Part shown: positions 34,232-47,727 of the stretch, piece after piece
Numbering within the stretch: position 1 is the first letter of the stretch
Layout of the letters: each line of letters opens with the position of its first letter
DNA from: Mycetocola saprophilus
GTDB lineage: Bacteria; Actinomycetota; Actinomycetes; Actinomycetales; Microbacteriaceae
Assembly: GCF_000718085.1 (NCBI RefSeq)
Contig: NZ_JOEC01000001.1
Span: 930,001-994,000, forward strand
DNA length: 64,000 nucleotides
Reading direction: 5' to 3'
Program-made: the position numbers and the translations under genes
Notes under the pieces: model-generated
Databases searched by the model: none
Told to the model about the DNA's origin: nothing
Seen by the model: only the letters and a program-made list of their open reading frames with translations

Positions 34232-35569
34232 ATGGTAGGACTCACCCGCAGGCAACTCCTCGGCTACGGCGTGGCCGGGTTGAGCGCGGCCCTTCTGGCG
34301 GGGTGCGCCTCCCCGGCGCTCACCCGACCCGGTGCCGCCACCCTCAAACCCGCCGCCCGTGCCGGCGAACGCGTCACCCTGACCTACTGGACCTGGCTCA
34401 AGGATATGCAGCAGGTGGCCAACATGTGGAACCGGGACAATCCCGACATCCGCGTCAACGTGGTGCCGATTCCGCAGGGCAACTCCGGCGGCTATCAGAA
34501 GATGTACGCGGCCCTCGCCGCCGGTGGTGGGCCCGATCTCGCTCACGTCGAGCTGCGCACCATCCCCGAGTTTCTGCTGGCCGGCGGACTCACCAACCTC
34601 TCCGACTATGGTGCCGACACCCTGAGCTCGCGCTATGACCCCACGCTCTGGGGTCAGGTCAGCTATCTCGACGGCGTCTATGGGATTCCCCAGGACTCGG
34701 GCCCGATGGCTCTCTACTACCATCGGCCGCTGTTCGACCGGGTGGGGGCCGATGCGCCCACCACCTGGGACCAGTGGGCGGACATCGCGGTGGAGCTGCG
34801 CAAAGCCAAGGCGTGGATCGACTGCTTCTCCCTCTCCGACGCGGGCCCCTTTGCCGCCTTCGCGACCCAGGCCGGGGCGCGCTGGTTCACCCGAGGTGCG
34901 GGCGGCTGGGAGATCAACCTGCTGGATGAAGCCACCCTGGAGGTGGCACGGTTTTTTGATTCGGCCCTGGACCGTGATCTGCTGATCACCGGGTATGGTG
35001 CCTTCTCCCCGCCCTGGTCTGCGGCGGCCGCCAAGGATCAGATCGCCAGCCTGACCAGCGCCAGCTGGGCCGACTCCATCCTCGCCGATGTGCACGGCGG
35101 AGCGGGAAAATGGCGGGTGGCACCGATGCAGCGCTGGGCTAACCGGGGGTTTGGATCAAGCGCGCTGGGCGGATCCACCGTCGCGGTACTAGCGCACTCC
35201 GAGCACCCGCATGAGGCGCTGCGGTTTGCCACCTGGCTCACCTCCTCCCGGGAGGGCATCGACGCGGAGATTGCCTCCGGGATCGGCTGGTCCCCCACCC
35301 CCGACTACATCGGTGCGGCGCGAACCCAGCCGGTGCCGTTTTTTGATGGGCAGAACTATAACGAGGAGATCATGCGGCCGGCCGCCGCCGATCAGAACCC
35401 GGACTGGGAATGGTGGCCGCTCACCTTCCAGTCTTACAACATCCTGGCCGACGAGTTCCGGAAGAAGGCCGGCGGGCAGAGCCTGGTGGACGGGCTGCGC
35501 AACGCCGAAAATCAGATCATCATGGCCATGAAAAACAAGGGCCTCACGATCACGAAGGCGGCCCGCTGA
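34232..35569 (+). CDS. CUT1 ABC transporter sugar-binding lipoprotein (second system)
   Basis: 445 residues. The N-terminus MVGLTRRQLLGYGVAGLSAA with lipobox LLAGC combines an RR motif and a lipoprotein signal, so Tat export is possible. The mature part is solute-binding family 1 (RVTLTYWTWLKDMQQVANMW, GIPQDSGPMALYYHRPLFD). GTGGAGG lies 5 bases before the ATG at 34232; the frame is open to 34142 without support. First of four coupled genes ending with a beta-galactosidase, so beta-galactosides are the probable cargo. Confidence 0.92.
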   Translation: MVGLTRRQLLGYGVAGLSAALLAGCASPALTRPGAATLKPAARAGERVTLTYWTWLKDMQQVANMWNRDNPDIRVNVVPIPQGNSGGYQKMYAALAAGGGPDLAHVELRTIPEFLLAGGLTNLSDYGADTLSSRYDPTLWGQVSYLDGVYGIPQDSGPMALYYHRPLFDRVGADAPTTWDQWADIAVELRKAKAWIDCFSLSDAGPFAAFATQAGARWFTRGAGGWEINLLDEATLEVARFFDSALDRDLLITGYGAFSPPWSAAAAKDQIASLTSASWADSILADVHGGAGKWRVAPMQRWANRGFGSSALGGSTVAVLAHSEHPHEALRFATWLTSSREGIDAEIASGIGWSPTPDYIGAARTQPVPFFDGQNYNEEIMRPAAADQNPDWEWWPLTFQSYNILADEFRKKAGGQSLVDGLRNAENQIIMAMKNKGLTITKAAR

Positions 35570-36518
35570 TGTCCACACACACCCACACCGTCACTCCCGC
35601 ACCAGCCGCACGGGCCGCATCTCGCCGCCGCGGGAATCCCCAACGGTCCACCCAGGCGGCGCCGTGGCTGCTGATCGGGCCGTTCCTGGCGCTGTTTATC
35701 CTCACCTTTGCCCTGCCGATCCTGATGGCAATCGTGTCCAGCTTCCAGCGGGTCGAGCGGCGCGGCCTCTTCGGCGAGGAGGGGGTGAGCACCGTGTTTG
35801 CCGGGTTCAACAACTATGCCCAGGCCCTCGGTGACGCTAACTTCATCACCTCGATTGGGCGGATGATACTGTTTGGGATCGTCCAGGTACCGGTCATGAT
35901 CGCGCTGTGTACGCTCCTGGCGCTGCTGCTGGAATCCGCCTCGGCGCGCTGGCCCGGGGTTTTTCGGGCGGCGTTTTTCCTGCCGTATGGAATTCCCGGC
36001 GTGATCGCGACGATCCTGTGGTCCTTCCTCTATACGCCGGGGCTCAGCCCGCTGATCGATGCCGCCAAGATTGTGGGGATCGAGGTGGACCCGCTGGGGT
36101 CGGGCATGGTGCTGTGGTCGATTGCCAACATCGTCACCTGGACCTACACCGGCTACAACATGCTGATTGTGATCGCCCAGCTGAAGTCGATCCCCGGGGA
36201 CATTTACGAGGCCGCGAAACTCGACGGTGCCGGTCCGGTGCGGATCGCCCGGAGTATCCAGCTCCCGCTTATCCGTCCGGCCCTGATGCTCACCACCGTG
36301 TTTTCGATCATCGGAACCCTGCAGCTCTTCGCCGAACCGCAGGTACTGGCAACGTCCTCCACCGCGATCGACAGCGGCTACACCCCCAACCTCGCCGCCT
36401 ATACCAATGCCTTCGCGTATAACAACTACAACGTGGCCGCGGCCCAGGCGGTGCTGATCGCCCTGATCGCGTTTGCCCTGTCCTTCACCTTCCTGCGCCT
36501 CTCGAATCGGGGTTCAAA

Positions 36519-36522
<4 letters not shown>
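35569..36522 (+). CDS. CUT1 ABC sugar permease (MalF/LacF-like)
   Basis: 317 residues, six transmembrane helices and EAAKLDGAGPVRIARSIQLP as the ATPase-docking loop. The start shares a base with the preceding stop (TGATG), and its own end overlaps the next gene by four bases, so the three transporter genes are translated in a chain. An upstream in-frame opening (35410) lies inside the binding-protein gene and is rejected. Confidence 0.93.
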
Positions 36523-40677
<4,155 letters not shown>

Positions 40678-40916
40678 AGCCCCGCACGCGTCCGGGTCCC
40701 CCATCGAATTGGCCCGGGCGCGTGCGGCCCGAGACTCCGACGCACGTCTCGGCCAGATAACACTTATTCTCCATTGTCAGCGATTTGGTTGTGCGGGCGA
40801 CCAGGGGAGCATGGTCTCCGACTACTTCAACTCATCGATGGCGTTAACGGATCCCCCCCCAGAAACACTCGGGAAGAGGACGAAGTTTTTGTTGACCCTT
40901 TGAGAAAGTACACATC

Positions 40917-41516
40917 ATGGACTGTCTAGCTAATACCGGCTTCGACTCCTGGCCGCTGCTGATCGCGGCACTTGTGGTACTAGGCCTTGGCCTCTACCTC
41001 GCTCTGCGTGCACGACACACCAGGTCGGGACGTGCGGCCCTCATCGCGCTGCCGCTGCTTCTGGCCCTGGGGTTGGCCACCCAATCGGCGCCGCCCGCCA
41101 CGGCCGCGTCGGGAGCGGTTCCCTGCGCCTCGGCGAGTGCACCCACCCCGGCATCGGCTTCGGCGACGCCGTCTCCGTCGCTCACCCCCTCGGCCATCCC
41201 GAGCACCTCGCCCACCCCGCCGAATGACCCCACTCCGACCCCGACACCCACGCCCACTCCCGCGGGATGCCAGCAGGTCAACGATAAGTCGGACACCCTA
41301 AAGAACACCGACGGCGACGATAAGCCCGACTTCATCGACCTGCAGAGCAACCGCCTGGACTACGACATGTACCTCGTGGGCAACGCCGACCTCGACATCC
41401 TCGGGGCCGGATTCCTCAGTCCCGGCGTGGACATCGACCACGACGGCATCATGGACCAGGTCGACACCGACACCGCCCACCGCGGTTCCCCCGGCGCCGT
41501 GCACGCCACCTGGTAG
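40917..41516 (+). CDS. Secreted or surface protein with N-terminal LANTG motif and Ca-binding-like repeats
   Basis: 199 residues, function unknown. Order: LANTGFDSW (from residue 4) and a hydrophobic helix ending in RARHTRSGR, which together look like a sortase sorting signal but at the wrong end. A second hydrophobic segment (ALIALPLLLALGLATQS) ends near an Ala-rich, possible cleavage site, then comes a Pro/Thr/Ser-rich linker. The C-terminal domain has Asp-rich loops (NTDGDDKPDFIDLQS and DIDHDGIMDQVDTD), like thrombospondin type 3 or EF-hand-like calcium sites. An in-frame stop 24 bases upstream fixes the start; GAGAAAG is the RBS. A terminator follows. Confidence 0.78.
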   Translation: MDCLANTGFDSWPLLIAALVVLGLGLYLALRARHTRSGRAALIALPLLLALGLATQSAPPATAASGAVPCASASAPTPASASATPSPSLTPSAIPSTSPTPPNDPTPTPTPTPTPAGCQQVNDKSDTLKNTDGDDKPDFIDLQSNRLDYDMYLVGNADLDILGAGFLSPGVDIDHDGIMDQVDTDTAHRGSPGAVHATW

Positions 41517-41534
41517 CCACTGGCTCACCACACT

Positions 41535-41578
41535 GCGGGGCAGTCATTCGTTTCCTCGAATGGCTGCCCCGCCGTTTT
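41535..41578 (+). terminator. Terminator after the LANTG-motif protein
   Basis: GCGGGGCAGTCATTCG pairs with CGAATGGCTGCCCCGC (one G-T pair), 6-base loop, followed by CGTTTTAT: a standard intrinsic terminator. Confidence 0.85.
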
Positions 41579-41622
41579 ATATGTGAGTGCGCCGAGGTCT
41601 GACCAAAGAGCGCACAACCAAA

Positions 41623-41656
41623 AAGACCGCCACCCAATTTCTTGGGTGGCGGTCTT
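41623..41656. terminator. Terminator downstream of tRNA-Val
   Basis: A 15-bp perfect stem AAGACCGCCACCCAA with its complement, loop TTTC. On the minus strand the T-run follows the stem, six bases past the tRNA 3' end, so it ends the tRNA-Val transcript; on the plus strand TTGTTTG follows. Confidence 0.85.
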
Positions 41657-41661
41657 GTTTG

Positions 41662-41734
41662 TGGGCCCTACCGGGATCGAACCGATGACATCCACGGTGT
41701 AAACGTGGCGCTCTACCAGCTGAGCTAAAGGCCC
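41662..41734 (-). tRNA. tRNA-Val (anticodon UAC)
   Basis: 73-base cloverleaf: acceptor GGGCCTT pairs with AGGGCCC, the D-arm is AGCTCAGCTGGTAGAGC, the anticodon loop TTTACAC reads TAC, and the T-arm contains GGTTCGATCC. The discriminator is A and the CCA end is not encoded. Confidence 0.96.
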
Positions 41735-41884
41735 TTCGTTGCCGTAGCAACAAGATTTACAATAGCAGGATCCCGGGGCCCGGTGGCAATTCGGGCCCCG
41801 GCCCGGGCGCGCCGTCATCGCATCTCCCGGGCAAACTCCAAGCGGAACCCAAGCCACGAGGCGACCGCGGGTACGCGCCGCCCG

Positions 41885-42343
41885 CTATCCCAGCTGTGCC
41901 AGCGCCTCACGATAGCGCTCGATCGCCCGCGGCTCCCCCGGGCCCGTGATGAACGCGTCGCGAATGACGCCGTCGGTGCCGATCACAAAGGTCGCGCGTT
42001 CGGCCACGCCGCGGGACTGATCAAACACCCCGTAGGCCGAGGCGATCTCCCCGTGCGGCCAGAAGTCCGAGAGCAGGGAGAAGGTGTAGCCGGCACCATC
42101 TGCCCAGGTACGCAGCGCCCACTTGGAATCCACGGTCACCACGAGCAGCTCGGCGTTCACGGCGGCAAAATCGGCCAGGTTATCGCGCAGCGCATCCAGC
42201 TCCCCCGTGCACACCCCGGAAAAGGCCAGCGGCACAAAAACCAGCACCACGGGACGGGTGTCGCGGAATGCACTCAGCCGAATCTCTTCGCCAAACTGGT
42301 TCCGCAGATCAAAGTCCGGTGCCGGAGACCCAATTTTGCGCAT
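41885..42343 (-). CDS. ahpE: One-Cys peroxiredoxin, AhpE type
   Basis: Reduces peroxides in the cytosol. 152 residues with the AhpE-type active site PLAFSGVCTGELDAL; the peroxidatic Cys45 is the only cysteine, as in the one-Cys AhpE of Mycobacterium, so a mycothiol- or mycoredoxin-based partner is expected in actinobacteria. The downstream Arg of the active site is in ERATFVIG. GAGGG precedes the ATG. Monocistronic, divergent from aceE with about 200 bases between. Confidence 0.93.
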   Translation of the reverse strand: MRKIGSPAPDFDLRNQFGEEIRLSAFRDTRPVVLVFVPLAFSGVCTGELDALRDNLADFAAVNAELLVVTVDSKWALRTWADGAGYTFSLLSDFWPHGEIASAYGVFDQSRGVAERATFVIGTDGVIRDAFITGPGEPRAIERYREALAQLG

Positions 42344-42539
42344 CTTTTTCCCTCTGTTCGCCGCGGAAACTCTACGTTCACACTACCCGAGCATAAAAAA
42401 CCTGCCGGGCGAATCACGTTAATGCCCTCCGGGTCGGTAGGCTTGGAGGAAACGTGCACAACCTTTGTATCCCAAATGCTGCGCGCGCTAAAACCCACTA
42501 AATGTTCGGCACGATCTGCCATGAAAAGAAAGGTCGACG

Positions 42540-45266
42540 GTGACTGTAAACGACCAGGACCCGTACTCCGTCAACAACTTTGACGTCGATCCGGAAGAAA
42601 CCGCCGAGTGGCAGGAGTCCCTCGACCAGCTCGTTCACACCCAGGGCCCGGCCCGCGGACGTGACATGATGATGAGCTTGTTGAAGCGCTCCCGCGACCT
42701 CCAGCTGGGTGTCCCGATGGTTCCGACCACGGACTACATCAACACGATTGCTCCGGCCAACGAACCCGAATACCCGGGTGATGAGGCCATCGAGCGCCGC
42801 TACCGAGCGTGGAACCGCTGGAACGCCGCGATGACCGTGCACCGGGCCCAGCGCCCCGGCATCGGTGTCGGCGGACACATCTCCACCTACGCGGGTGCCG
42901 CAACCCTGTATGAGGTGGGCTTCAACCACTTCTTCCGCGGCCAGGACCACGCCGGCGGCGGAGACCAGATCTTCTACCAGGGCCACGCCTCCCCCGGCGC
43001 GTACGCACGTGCGTTCCTCGAGGGCCGCCTGACCACCGATCAGCTGGATGGCTTCCGTCAGGAAAAGTCGCACGCCGGTGGGGGCCTGAGCTCCTACCCG
43101 CACCCGCGTCTGATGCCGGACTTCTGGCAGTTCCCGACCGTGTCGATGGGTCTGGGACCGATCAACGCGATCTACCAGGCACAGGCCAATAAGTACCTGA
43201 CCAACCGCGGAATCAAGGACGCCTCCGACCAGCAGGTCTGGGCCTTCCTCGGCGACGGTGAGATGGACGAGGTCGAGAGCCGCGGTCAGCTGCAGGTTGC
43301 GGCAAACGAGGGCCTCGACAACCTCAACTTCGTGATCAACTGCAACCTGCAGCGCCTGGATGGACCGGTGCGCGGTAACGGCAAGATCATGCAGGAGCTG
43401 GAGAGCTACTTCCGTGGCGCCGGCTGGAACGTCATCAAGGTTGTCTGGGGACGCGAGTGGGATGACCTGCTGGCCCGGGACGCCGAGGGCGCCCTCGTCA
43501 ACCTCATGAACGAGACTCCCGACGGTGACTACCAGACCTATAAGGCCGAGTCCGGCGCGTTTGTGCGCGAGCACTTCTTCGGCCGTGACCCGCGGACCGC
43601 GGCGCTGGTGGAGAACTACTCCGACGACCAGATCTGGGGCCTCAAGCGCGGTGGCCACGACTACCGCAAGGTCTACGCGGCATTCAAGGCGGCGAGCGAG
43701 CACAAGGGTCAGCCCACCGTGATCCTCACCAAGACCGTCAAGGGTTACGGCCTCGGCCCGACCTTCGAGGGCCGCAACGCGACCCACCAGATGAAGAAGC
43801 TGACGCTGGAAGACCTCAAGCTCTTCCGTGACGCCATGCAGATCCCGATCACCGACGCGGTGCTCGAGGAAAACCCCTACCAGCCGCCGTACTACCACCC
43901 CGGTAACGACAACGAGGCGATCGAGTACCTGCACGAGCGTCGTCGCGCGCTGGGCGGCTACCTGCCCGAGCGTCGCAGCAAGTACACCCAGCTGAACCTG
44001 CCCCAGGACGATGCCTACCGCATCGCCAAGAAGGGTTCGGGCAAGCAGGAGATCGCCACCACCATGGCGTTTGTTCGACTGCTCAAGGACCTGCTGCGCT
44101 CCAAGGACTTCGGCAACCGCATCGTCCCGATCATCCCGGACGAGGCCCGTACCTTCGGTATGGATGCCTTCTTCCCGTCGGCAAAGATCTACAACCCCAA
44201 CGGTCAGCACTACACCTCCGTGGACCGCGAGCTGCTGCTCGCCTACAAGGAGTCCCCGCAGGGTCAGATCGTGCACGTGGGTATCAACGAGGCCGGCGCA
44301 CTGGCCGCCTTCACCGGACTGGGTACCACCTACTCGGTTCAGGGCGAGGCTCTGATCCCGTTCTACGTGTTCTACTCGATGTTCGGATTCCAGCGCACCG
44401 CCGACGCCATCTGGGCCGCCGGCGACTCGATGGCTCGCGGATTCATCGTGGGTGCTACCGCCGGTCGTACCACCCTGACCGGTGAGGGCCTGCAGCACGC
44501 CGATGGTCACTCGCCGCTGCTCGCGTCGACCAACCCGGCCGTGGTGTCCTACGACCCCGCCTACGGATACGAGATCGGCCACATCGTTCGCGATGGCCTG
44601 GACCGTATGTACGGCGGAAACCACGAAGACCCCAACGTCATGTACTACGTCACCGTGTACAACGAGCCCTACGTGCAGCCGGCCGAGCCGGAGAACCTGG
44701 ACGTGGATGGCCTGCTGAAGGGTATCTACAAGCTGCGCGATGGCGGCGAAGGCGGAGTCAAGGCTCAGCTGCTCGCCTCCGGTGTGGCGGTCCCCTGGGC
44801 TCTCGAGGCTCAGGAGCTGCTCGCCACCGACTGGGGTGTGTCCGCCGATGTCTGGTCGGTCACCTCGTGGTCGGAGCTGCGTCGCGAGGGTCTCGCGGTC
44901 GAGGAGCACAACTTCCTCTACCCGAACGAGGAGCCCCAGGTTCCCTACCTGACCACCAAGCTCTCCGGAGCCGAGGGTCCGTTCGTGGCCACCAGCGACT
45001 ACATGCACGCCGTTGCCGACCAGATCCGTCAGTTCGTCCCGGGTGACTACGCCACCCTGGGCGCCGACGACTTCGGCTTCTCGGACACCCGTGCGGCTGC
45101 CCGTCGCTACTTCAAGATCGACAGCCACTCGCTGGTTGTGCGCACCCTGGAGCAGCTGGCGAAGCAGGGCAAGATCGACCGGGCCGTTGTCGGCCAGGCG
45201 ATTGAGCGCTACCGTCTGCTGGATGTCAACGCCGGTACCACCGGTAACGCCGGCGGCGACGCCTAG
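42540..45266 (+). CDS. aceE: Pyruvate dehydrogenase E1 component, homodimeric type
   Basis: Thiamine-diphosphate enzyme that decarboxylates pyruvate and passes the acetyl group to the E2 lipoyl domain. 908 residues, full length for the homodimeric Ace[21 protein letters not shown] and [20 protein letters not shown], then the ThDP motif [20 protein letters not shown] with the downstream [20 protein letters not shown] are all as in the family. The GTG at 42540 follows AAAGAAAGG. Its location next to fasR and the fab genes is the actinobacterial arrangement that links acetyl-CoA supply to fatty-acid synthesis. Very strong codon bias suggests high expression. Confidence 0.97.
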   Translation: MTVNDQDPYSVNNFDVDPEETAEWQESLDQLVHTQGPARGRDMMMSLLKRSRDLQLGVPMVPTTDYINTIAPANEPEYPGDEAIERRYRAWNRWNAAMTVHRAQRPGIGVGGHISTYAGAATLYEVGFNHFFRGQDHAGGGDQIFYQGHASPGAYARAFLEGRLTTDQLDGFRQEKSHAGGGLSSYPHPRLMPDFWQFPTVSMGLGPINAIYQAQANKYLTNRGIKDASDQQVWAFLGDGEMDEVESRGQLQVAANEGLDNLNFVINCNLQRLDGPVRGNGKIMQELESYFRGAGWNVIKVVWGREWDDLLARDAEGALVNLMNETPDGDYQTYKAESGAFVREHFFGRDPRTAALVENYSDDQIWGLKRGGHDYRKVYAAFKAASEHKGQPTVILTKTVKGYGLGPTFEGRNATHQMKKLTLEDLKLFRDAMQIPITDAVLEENPYQPPYYHPGNDNEAIEYLHERRRALGGYLPERRSKYTQLNLPQDDAYRIAKKGSGKQEIATTMAFVRLLKDLLRSKDFGNRIVPIIPDEARTFGMDAFFPSAKIYNPNGQHYTSVDRELLLAYKESPQGQIVHVGINEAGALAAFTGLGTTYSVQGEALIPFYVFYSMFGFQRTADAIWAAGDSMARGFIVGATAGRTTLTGEGLQHADGHSPLLASTNPAVVSYDPAYGYEIGHIVRDGLDRMYGGNHEDPNVMYYVTVYNEPYVQPAEPENLDVDGLLKGIYKLRDGGEGGVKAQLLASGVAVPWALEAQELLATDWGVSADVWSVTSWSELRREGLAVEEHNFLYPNEEPQVPYLTTKLSGAEGPFVATSDYMHAVADQIRQFVPGDYATLGADDFGFSDTRAAARRYFKIDSHSLVVRTLEQLAKQGKIDRAVVGQAIERYRLLDVNAGTTGNAGGDA

Positions 45267-45281
45267 GCGGTTCGGACACAG

Positions 45282-46481
45282 ATGAAGGAGCGTACCAAGG
45301 CAGAAACCCTGGCCTGGCTGCGCCGGATTTCCGGCGAGCTGGCCACGGTTACCCTCGGCAAGCTTGAAGAGGACCTGCCCTGGTATGCGGAGATGCCGCC
45401 TGGGCGACGATCGGCCGTTGGCCTCGTCGCCCAGGCGGGCATCACCTCCTTCATCTCCTGGTACGACGATCCACGCTCCACCCCGTGGATCGCGGCCGAC
45501 GTGTTCGGGGCGGCTCCACGTGAGCTGCTGCGATCGGTCAGCCTGCAACAAACCCTTCAGCTGATCCGCATCACCGTCGAGGTGGTTGAGGATCGGGTGA
45601 AGAGTGGTGGACAGGGTCTGCGTGAGGCGATCCTGCTGTACTCGCGGGAAATCGCGTTTGCCGCGGCGGATGTGTATGCCCGCGCGGCCGAGGCCCGCGG
45701 TCTCTGGGATGCCCGGCTGGAAGCGCTCGTGGTGGATTCGATCCTCGCGGGCGAGGCCGACGATGAGCTCCCCAGCCGCATTGCTGCCCTGGGCTGGCAC
45801 GGTCACGGCGAGGTTGCGGTCCTCGTGGGCACCACCCCCTCCCAGCTGGATGTTGACCAGCTGCGACGCGCGGCCCGCCACATGGCCGCCGACGTGCTGA
45901 TCGGTGTGCAGGGCGGACGCCTGGTCCTGGTGATCGGCCGCTCTACCCCGCGCGATCAGATCCCCGAAGAGGAAACCATCGGCACCTCTCCGGCCAAAAC
46001 CTTCTTTGAAATTGCCAGCCAGCTGGCCCCCATGTTTGGCGCCGGACACCTGGTTCTCGGCCCCGAGGTGGGCACCCTGGTGGAAGCCTCCCGCAGCGCC
46101 CGCGCAGCTCTCGCCGGCTTCGCCGTGGCCCGCTCCTGGCGCAACGCCCCGCGCCCCGTGGCCGCGGACGATCTGCTGCCCGAGCGCGCGCTGGCCGGCG
46201 ACCCGATCGCCCGGCAGACCCTGATCGAAAAGGTCTACCGTCCGCTCCAGGCCCACTCCAACGAGCTGGTGCTGACCCTCTGGTGCTACCTGGATAACGG
46301 ACGCTCGCTTGAGGCCACCGCCCGCGAACTCTTTGTGCACCCCAACACCGTGCGCTACCGCCTGAAGCGCGTCTCCGAGGTCATCGGCTGGGATGCCACC
46401 GGTGCCCGCGAGGCGCTGATTCTCCAGTCGGCCCTGATCCTCGGCTCGATCGGCGAGCCCGAGCAGCGGCGCAAGCGCTAA
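45282..46481 (+). CDS. fasR: PucR-type transcriptional regulator, FasR-like fatty-acid synthesis activator
   Basis: 399 residues. The C-terminus carries the PucR helix-turn-helix (LEATARELFVHPNTVRYRLK), preceded by a GGDEF-like CdaR-type domain. In Streptomyces the protein in this position (FasR) activates fabD-fabH-acpP-fabF; the name is given on that basis. It starts 15 bases after aceE and may be partly cotranscribed. Unusually, a three-gene module lies between it and fabD here. Confidence 0.88.
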   Translation: MKERTKAETLAWLRRISGELATVTLGKLEEDLPWYAEMPPGRRSAVGLVAQAGITSFISWYDDPRSTPWIAADVFGAAPRELLRSVSLQQTLQLIRITVEVVEDRVKSGGQGLREAILLYSREIAFAAADVYARAAEARGLWDARLEALVVDSILAGEADDELPSRIAALGWHGHGEVAVLVGTTPSQLDVDQLRRAARHMAADVLIGVQGGRLVLVIGRSTPRDQIPEEETIGTSPAKTFFEIASQLAPMFGAGHLVLGPEVGTLVEASRSARAALAGFAVARSWRNAPRPVAADDLLPERALAGDPIARQTLIEKVYRPLQAHSNELVLTLWCYLDNGRSLEATARELFVHPNTVRYRLKRVSEVIGWDATGAREALILQSALILGSIGEPEQRRKR

Positions 46482-46602
46482 CCCGAAGTGGGAGACGGCC
46501 CACCGGCGCGGAGCTCGATCCGCGTGCCGGTCGTGATGGCGCGGCGAGAAGTCTTCATGTTATGTTTCTGAGATCGCGACGATTGAACAGGAGGTGATAC
46601 CC

Positions 46603-46656
46603 GTGTCCGCAGTATCCACACCGGGTGCCTCCCGCCCATCACGCGCGAGGTTCTAG
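46603..46656 (+). CDS. Possible 17-codon leader peptide upstream of the patatin gene
   Basis: AGGAGGTGATA, almost the full complement of the 16S 3' end, stands 5 bases before GTG at 46603. It opens a 17-codon frame (M-SAVSTPGASRPSRARF) ending at TAG 46654. The stop lies 52 bases before the patatin start, in a different frame. The peptide is Ser/Arg-rich. It could be a regulatory leader peptide or the remains of a lost gene; there is no evidence that it is translated. Confidence 0.4.
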   Translation: MSAVSTPGASRPSRARF

Positions 46657-46708
46657 GCGACCAGGGTCGTCCGGGAGAGCACCCGCAATCCTTCGGGAAA
46701 GGCTCACC

Positions 46709-47650
46709 ATGCACACCTCACACACATCTTCTCAGCGTCGGATCGATCGCGCGCTTGTCCTCGGCGGAGGCGGTTCTACCGGTAATGCCTGGCTGATCGG
46801 CGTCATCGCCGGGCTTGCGTCCACCGGTCTGGACGTCGCCTCGGCCGACCTCACGATCGGCACCTCGGCGGGAGCCACGGCCGCCGCCCAGCTGACCGGC
46901 GACTCCCCCGCGGCCCTCTTCGAGGCGGCGCTCGCTGCTCCGCCGATGCGCCTGGGCCCAGGCTCGTCACAATCGGACGGCTCGCGCCCGGTCGCCTCAC
47001 AATCCGACGGCTCACGTCCGGTCACCTCACATCTGGAGGCGCTCACCCGCACCATCGCCGCCTCGGCTGACCTTGCGGACTTCCGCCGCCGCATCGGCAC
47101 CCACGCCCTGGAACGCGAGGCGGACTCGGACGACAGCTGGTCGAGCGGTTGGCGCGACACCGTGGCGGCCCGGCTCCCCCGCGCGCACTGGCCCCGGGAC
47201 CGCGAGATCCTGCTCACCACTGTCGACGCCCGCACCGGCGTCCCCCGAGGGTTCTCCCGGGGCGATCGCCTGGACCTGATCGATGCAGTCGCGGCGAGCT
47301 GTGCGAGCGGTCTACCCTATCGGATCGGCGATCACGCGTATCTCGACGGTGGCTTCCGAGCCAACGCCGAGAACGCCGACCTCGCCGCCGGGGCCGAGCG
47401 CGTGCTGGTGCTCTCGCCCTTCGGTGGGCGCTCGCTGCACCCCGAGGACTGGGGCACCCACCTTGCCGCCCAGGTTGACGCCCTCCGTGCGGGCGGCAGC
47501 CGGGTGGAGGTCATCGTCCCGGACGCCGAATCCGAACACCTGTTTGGGTCGAGCGCGATGAACCCGAGCCTGCGCCCGGACGCCGCCAGGGCGGGCTTTG
47601 AGACCGGCCGCGAGCAGGCCCCGAGAATCCAGGCACTGTGGAACGAGTAG
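46709..47650 (+). CDS. Patatin-like phospholipase
   Basis: 313 residues from the ATG at 46709 (GGGAAAGG upstream). Patatin features: oxyanion GGGGSTG near residue 20, nucleophile elbow GTSAG (Ser near 54) and the catalytic Asp in DGG of YLDGGFRANAENA. These form the Ser-Asp dyad of acyl hydrolases. Between them, residues 91-112 hold two copies of SQSDGSRPV(A/T)S, a recent duplication also seen in the DNA. There is no signal peptide, so it is cytosolic or membrane-peripheral. Substrate unknown, probably a phospholipid or acyl ester. First gene of the module between fasR and fabD. Confidence 0.88.
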   Translation: MHTSHTSSQRRIDRALVLGGGGSTGNAWLIGVIAGLASTGLDVASADLTIGTSAGATAAAQLTGDSPAALFEAALAAPPMRLGPGSSQSDGSRPVASQSDGSRPVTSHLEALTRTIAASADLADFRRRIGTHALEREADSDDSWSSGWRDTVAARLPRAHWPRDREILLTTVDARTGVPRGFSRGDRLDLIDAVAASCASGLPYRIGDHAYLDGGFRANAENADLAAGAERVLVLSPFGGRSLHPEDWGTHLAAQVDALRAGGSRVEVIVPDAESEHLFGSSAMNPSLRPDAARAGFETGREQAPRIQALWNE

Positions 47651-47677
47651 TTCCCACTCCGATCGGCGGGTGATACG

Positions 47678-47717
47678 CAGGAGGCCCCGGATCCGATGCC
47701 GGATCCGGGACCTCCTG
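47678..47717. terminator. Terminator between patatin and MFS genes
   Basis: An 18-bp stem with one mismatch (CAGGAGG...CCGGATCCG against its complement) and a 4-base loop between convergent genes. It is probably used in both directions; T-rich sequence on the plus side is short. Confidence 0.7.
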
Positions 47718-47727
47718 TCTTCAGACG

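Noticed and set aside
40849..40862. A run of eight or more C before the LANTG-motif gene, considered as a phase-variable tract
   Set aside because: It is about 60 bases from the start, not in a recognisable promoter spacer, and a single tract without strain comparison is not evidence.
42498..46340. A 1280-codon open frame on the minus strand opposite aceE and fasR
   Set aside because: Antisense to two firmly identified genes; its length reflects codon bias in high-GC DNA, and no domain is recognisable.
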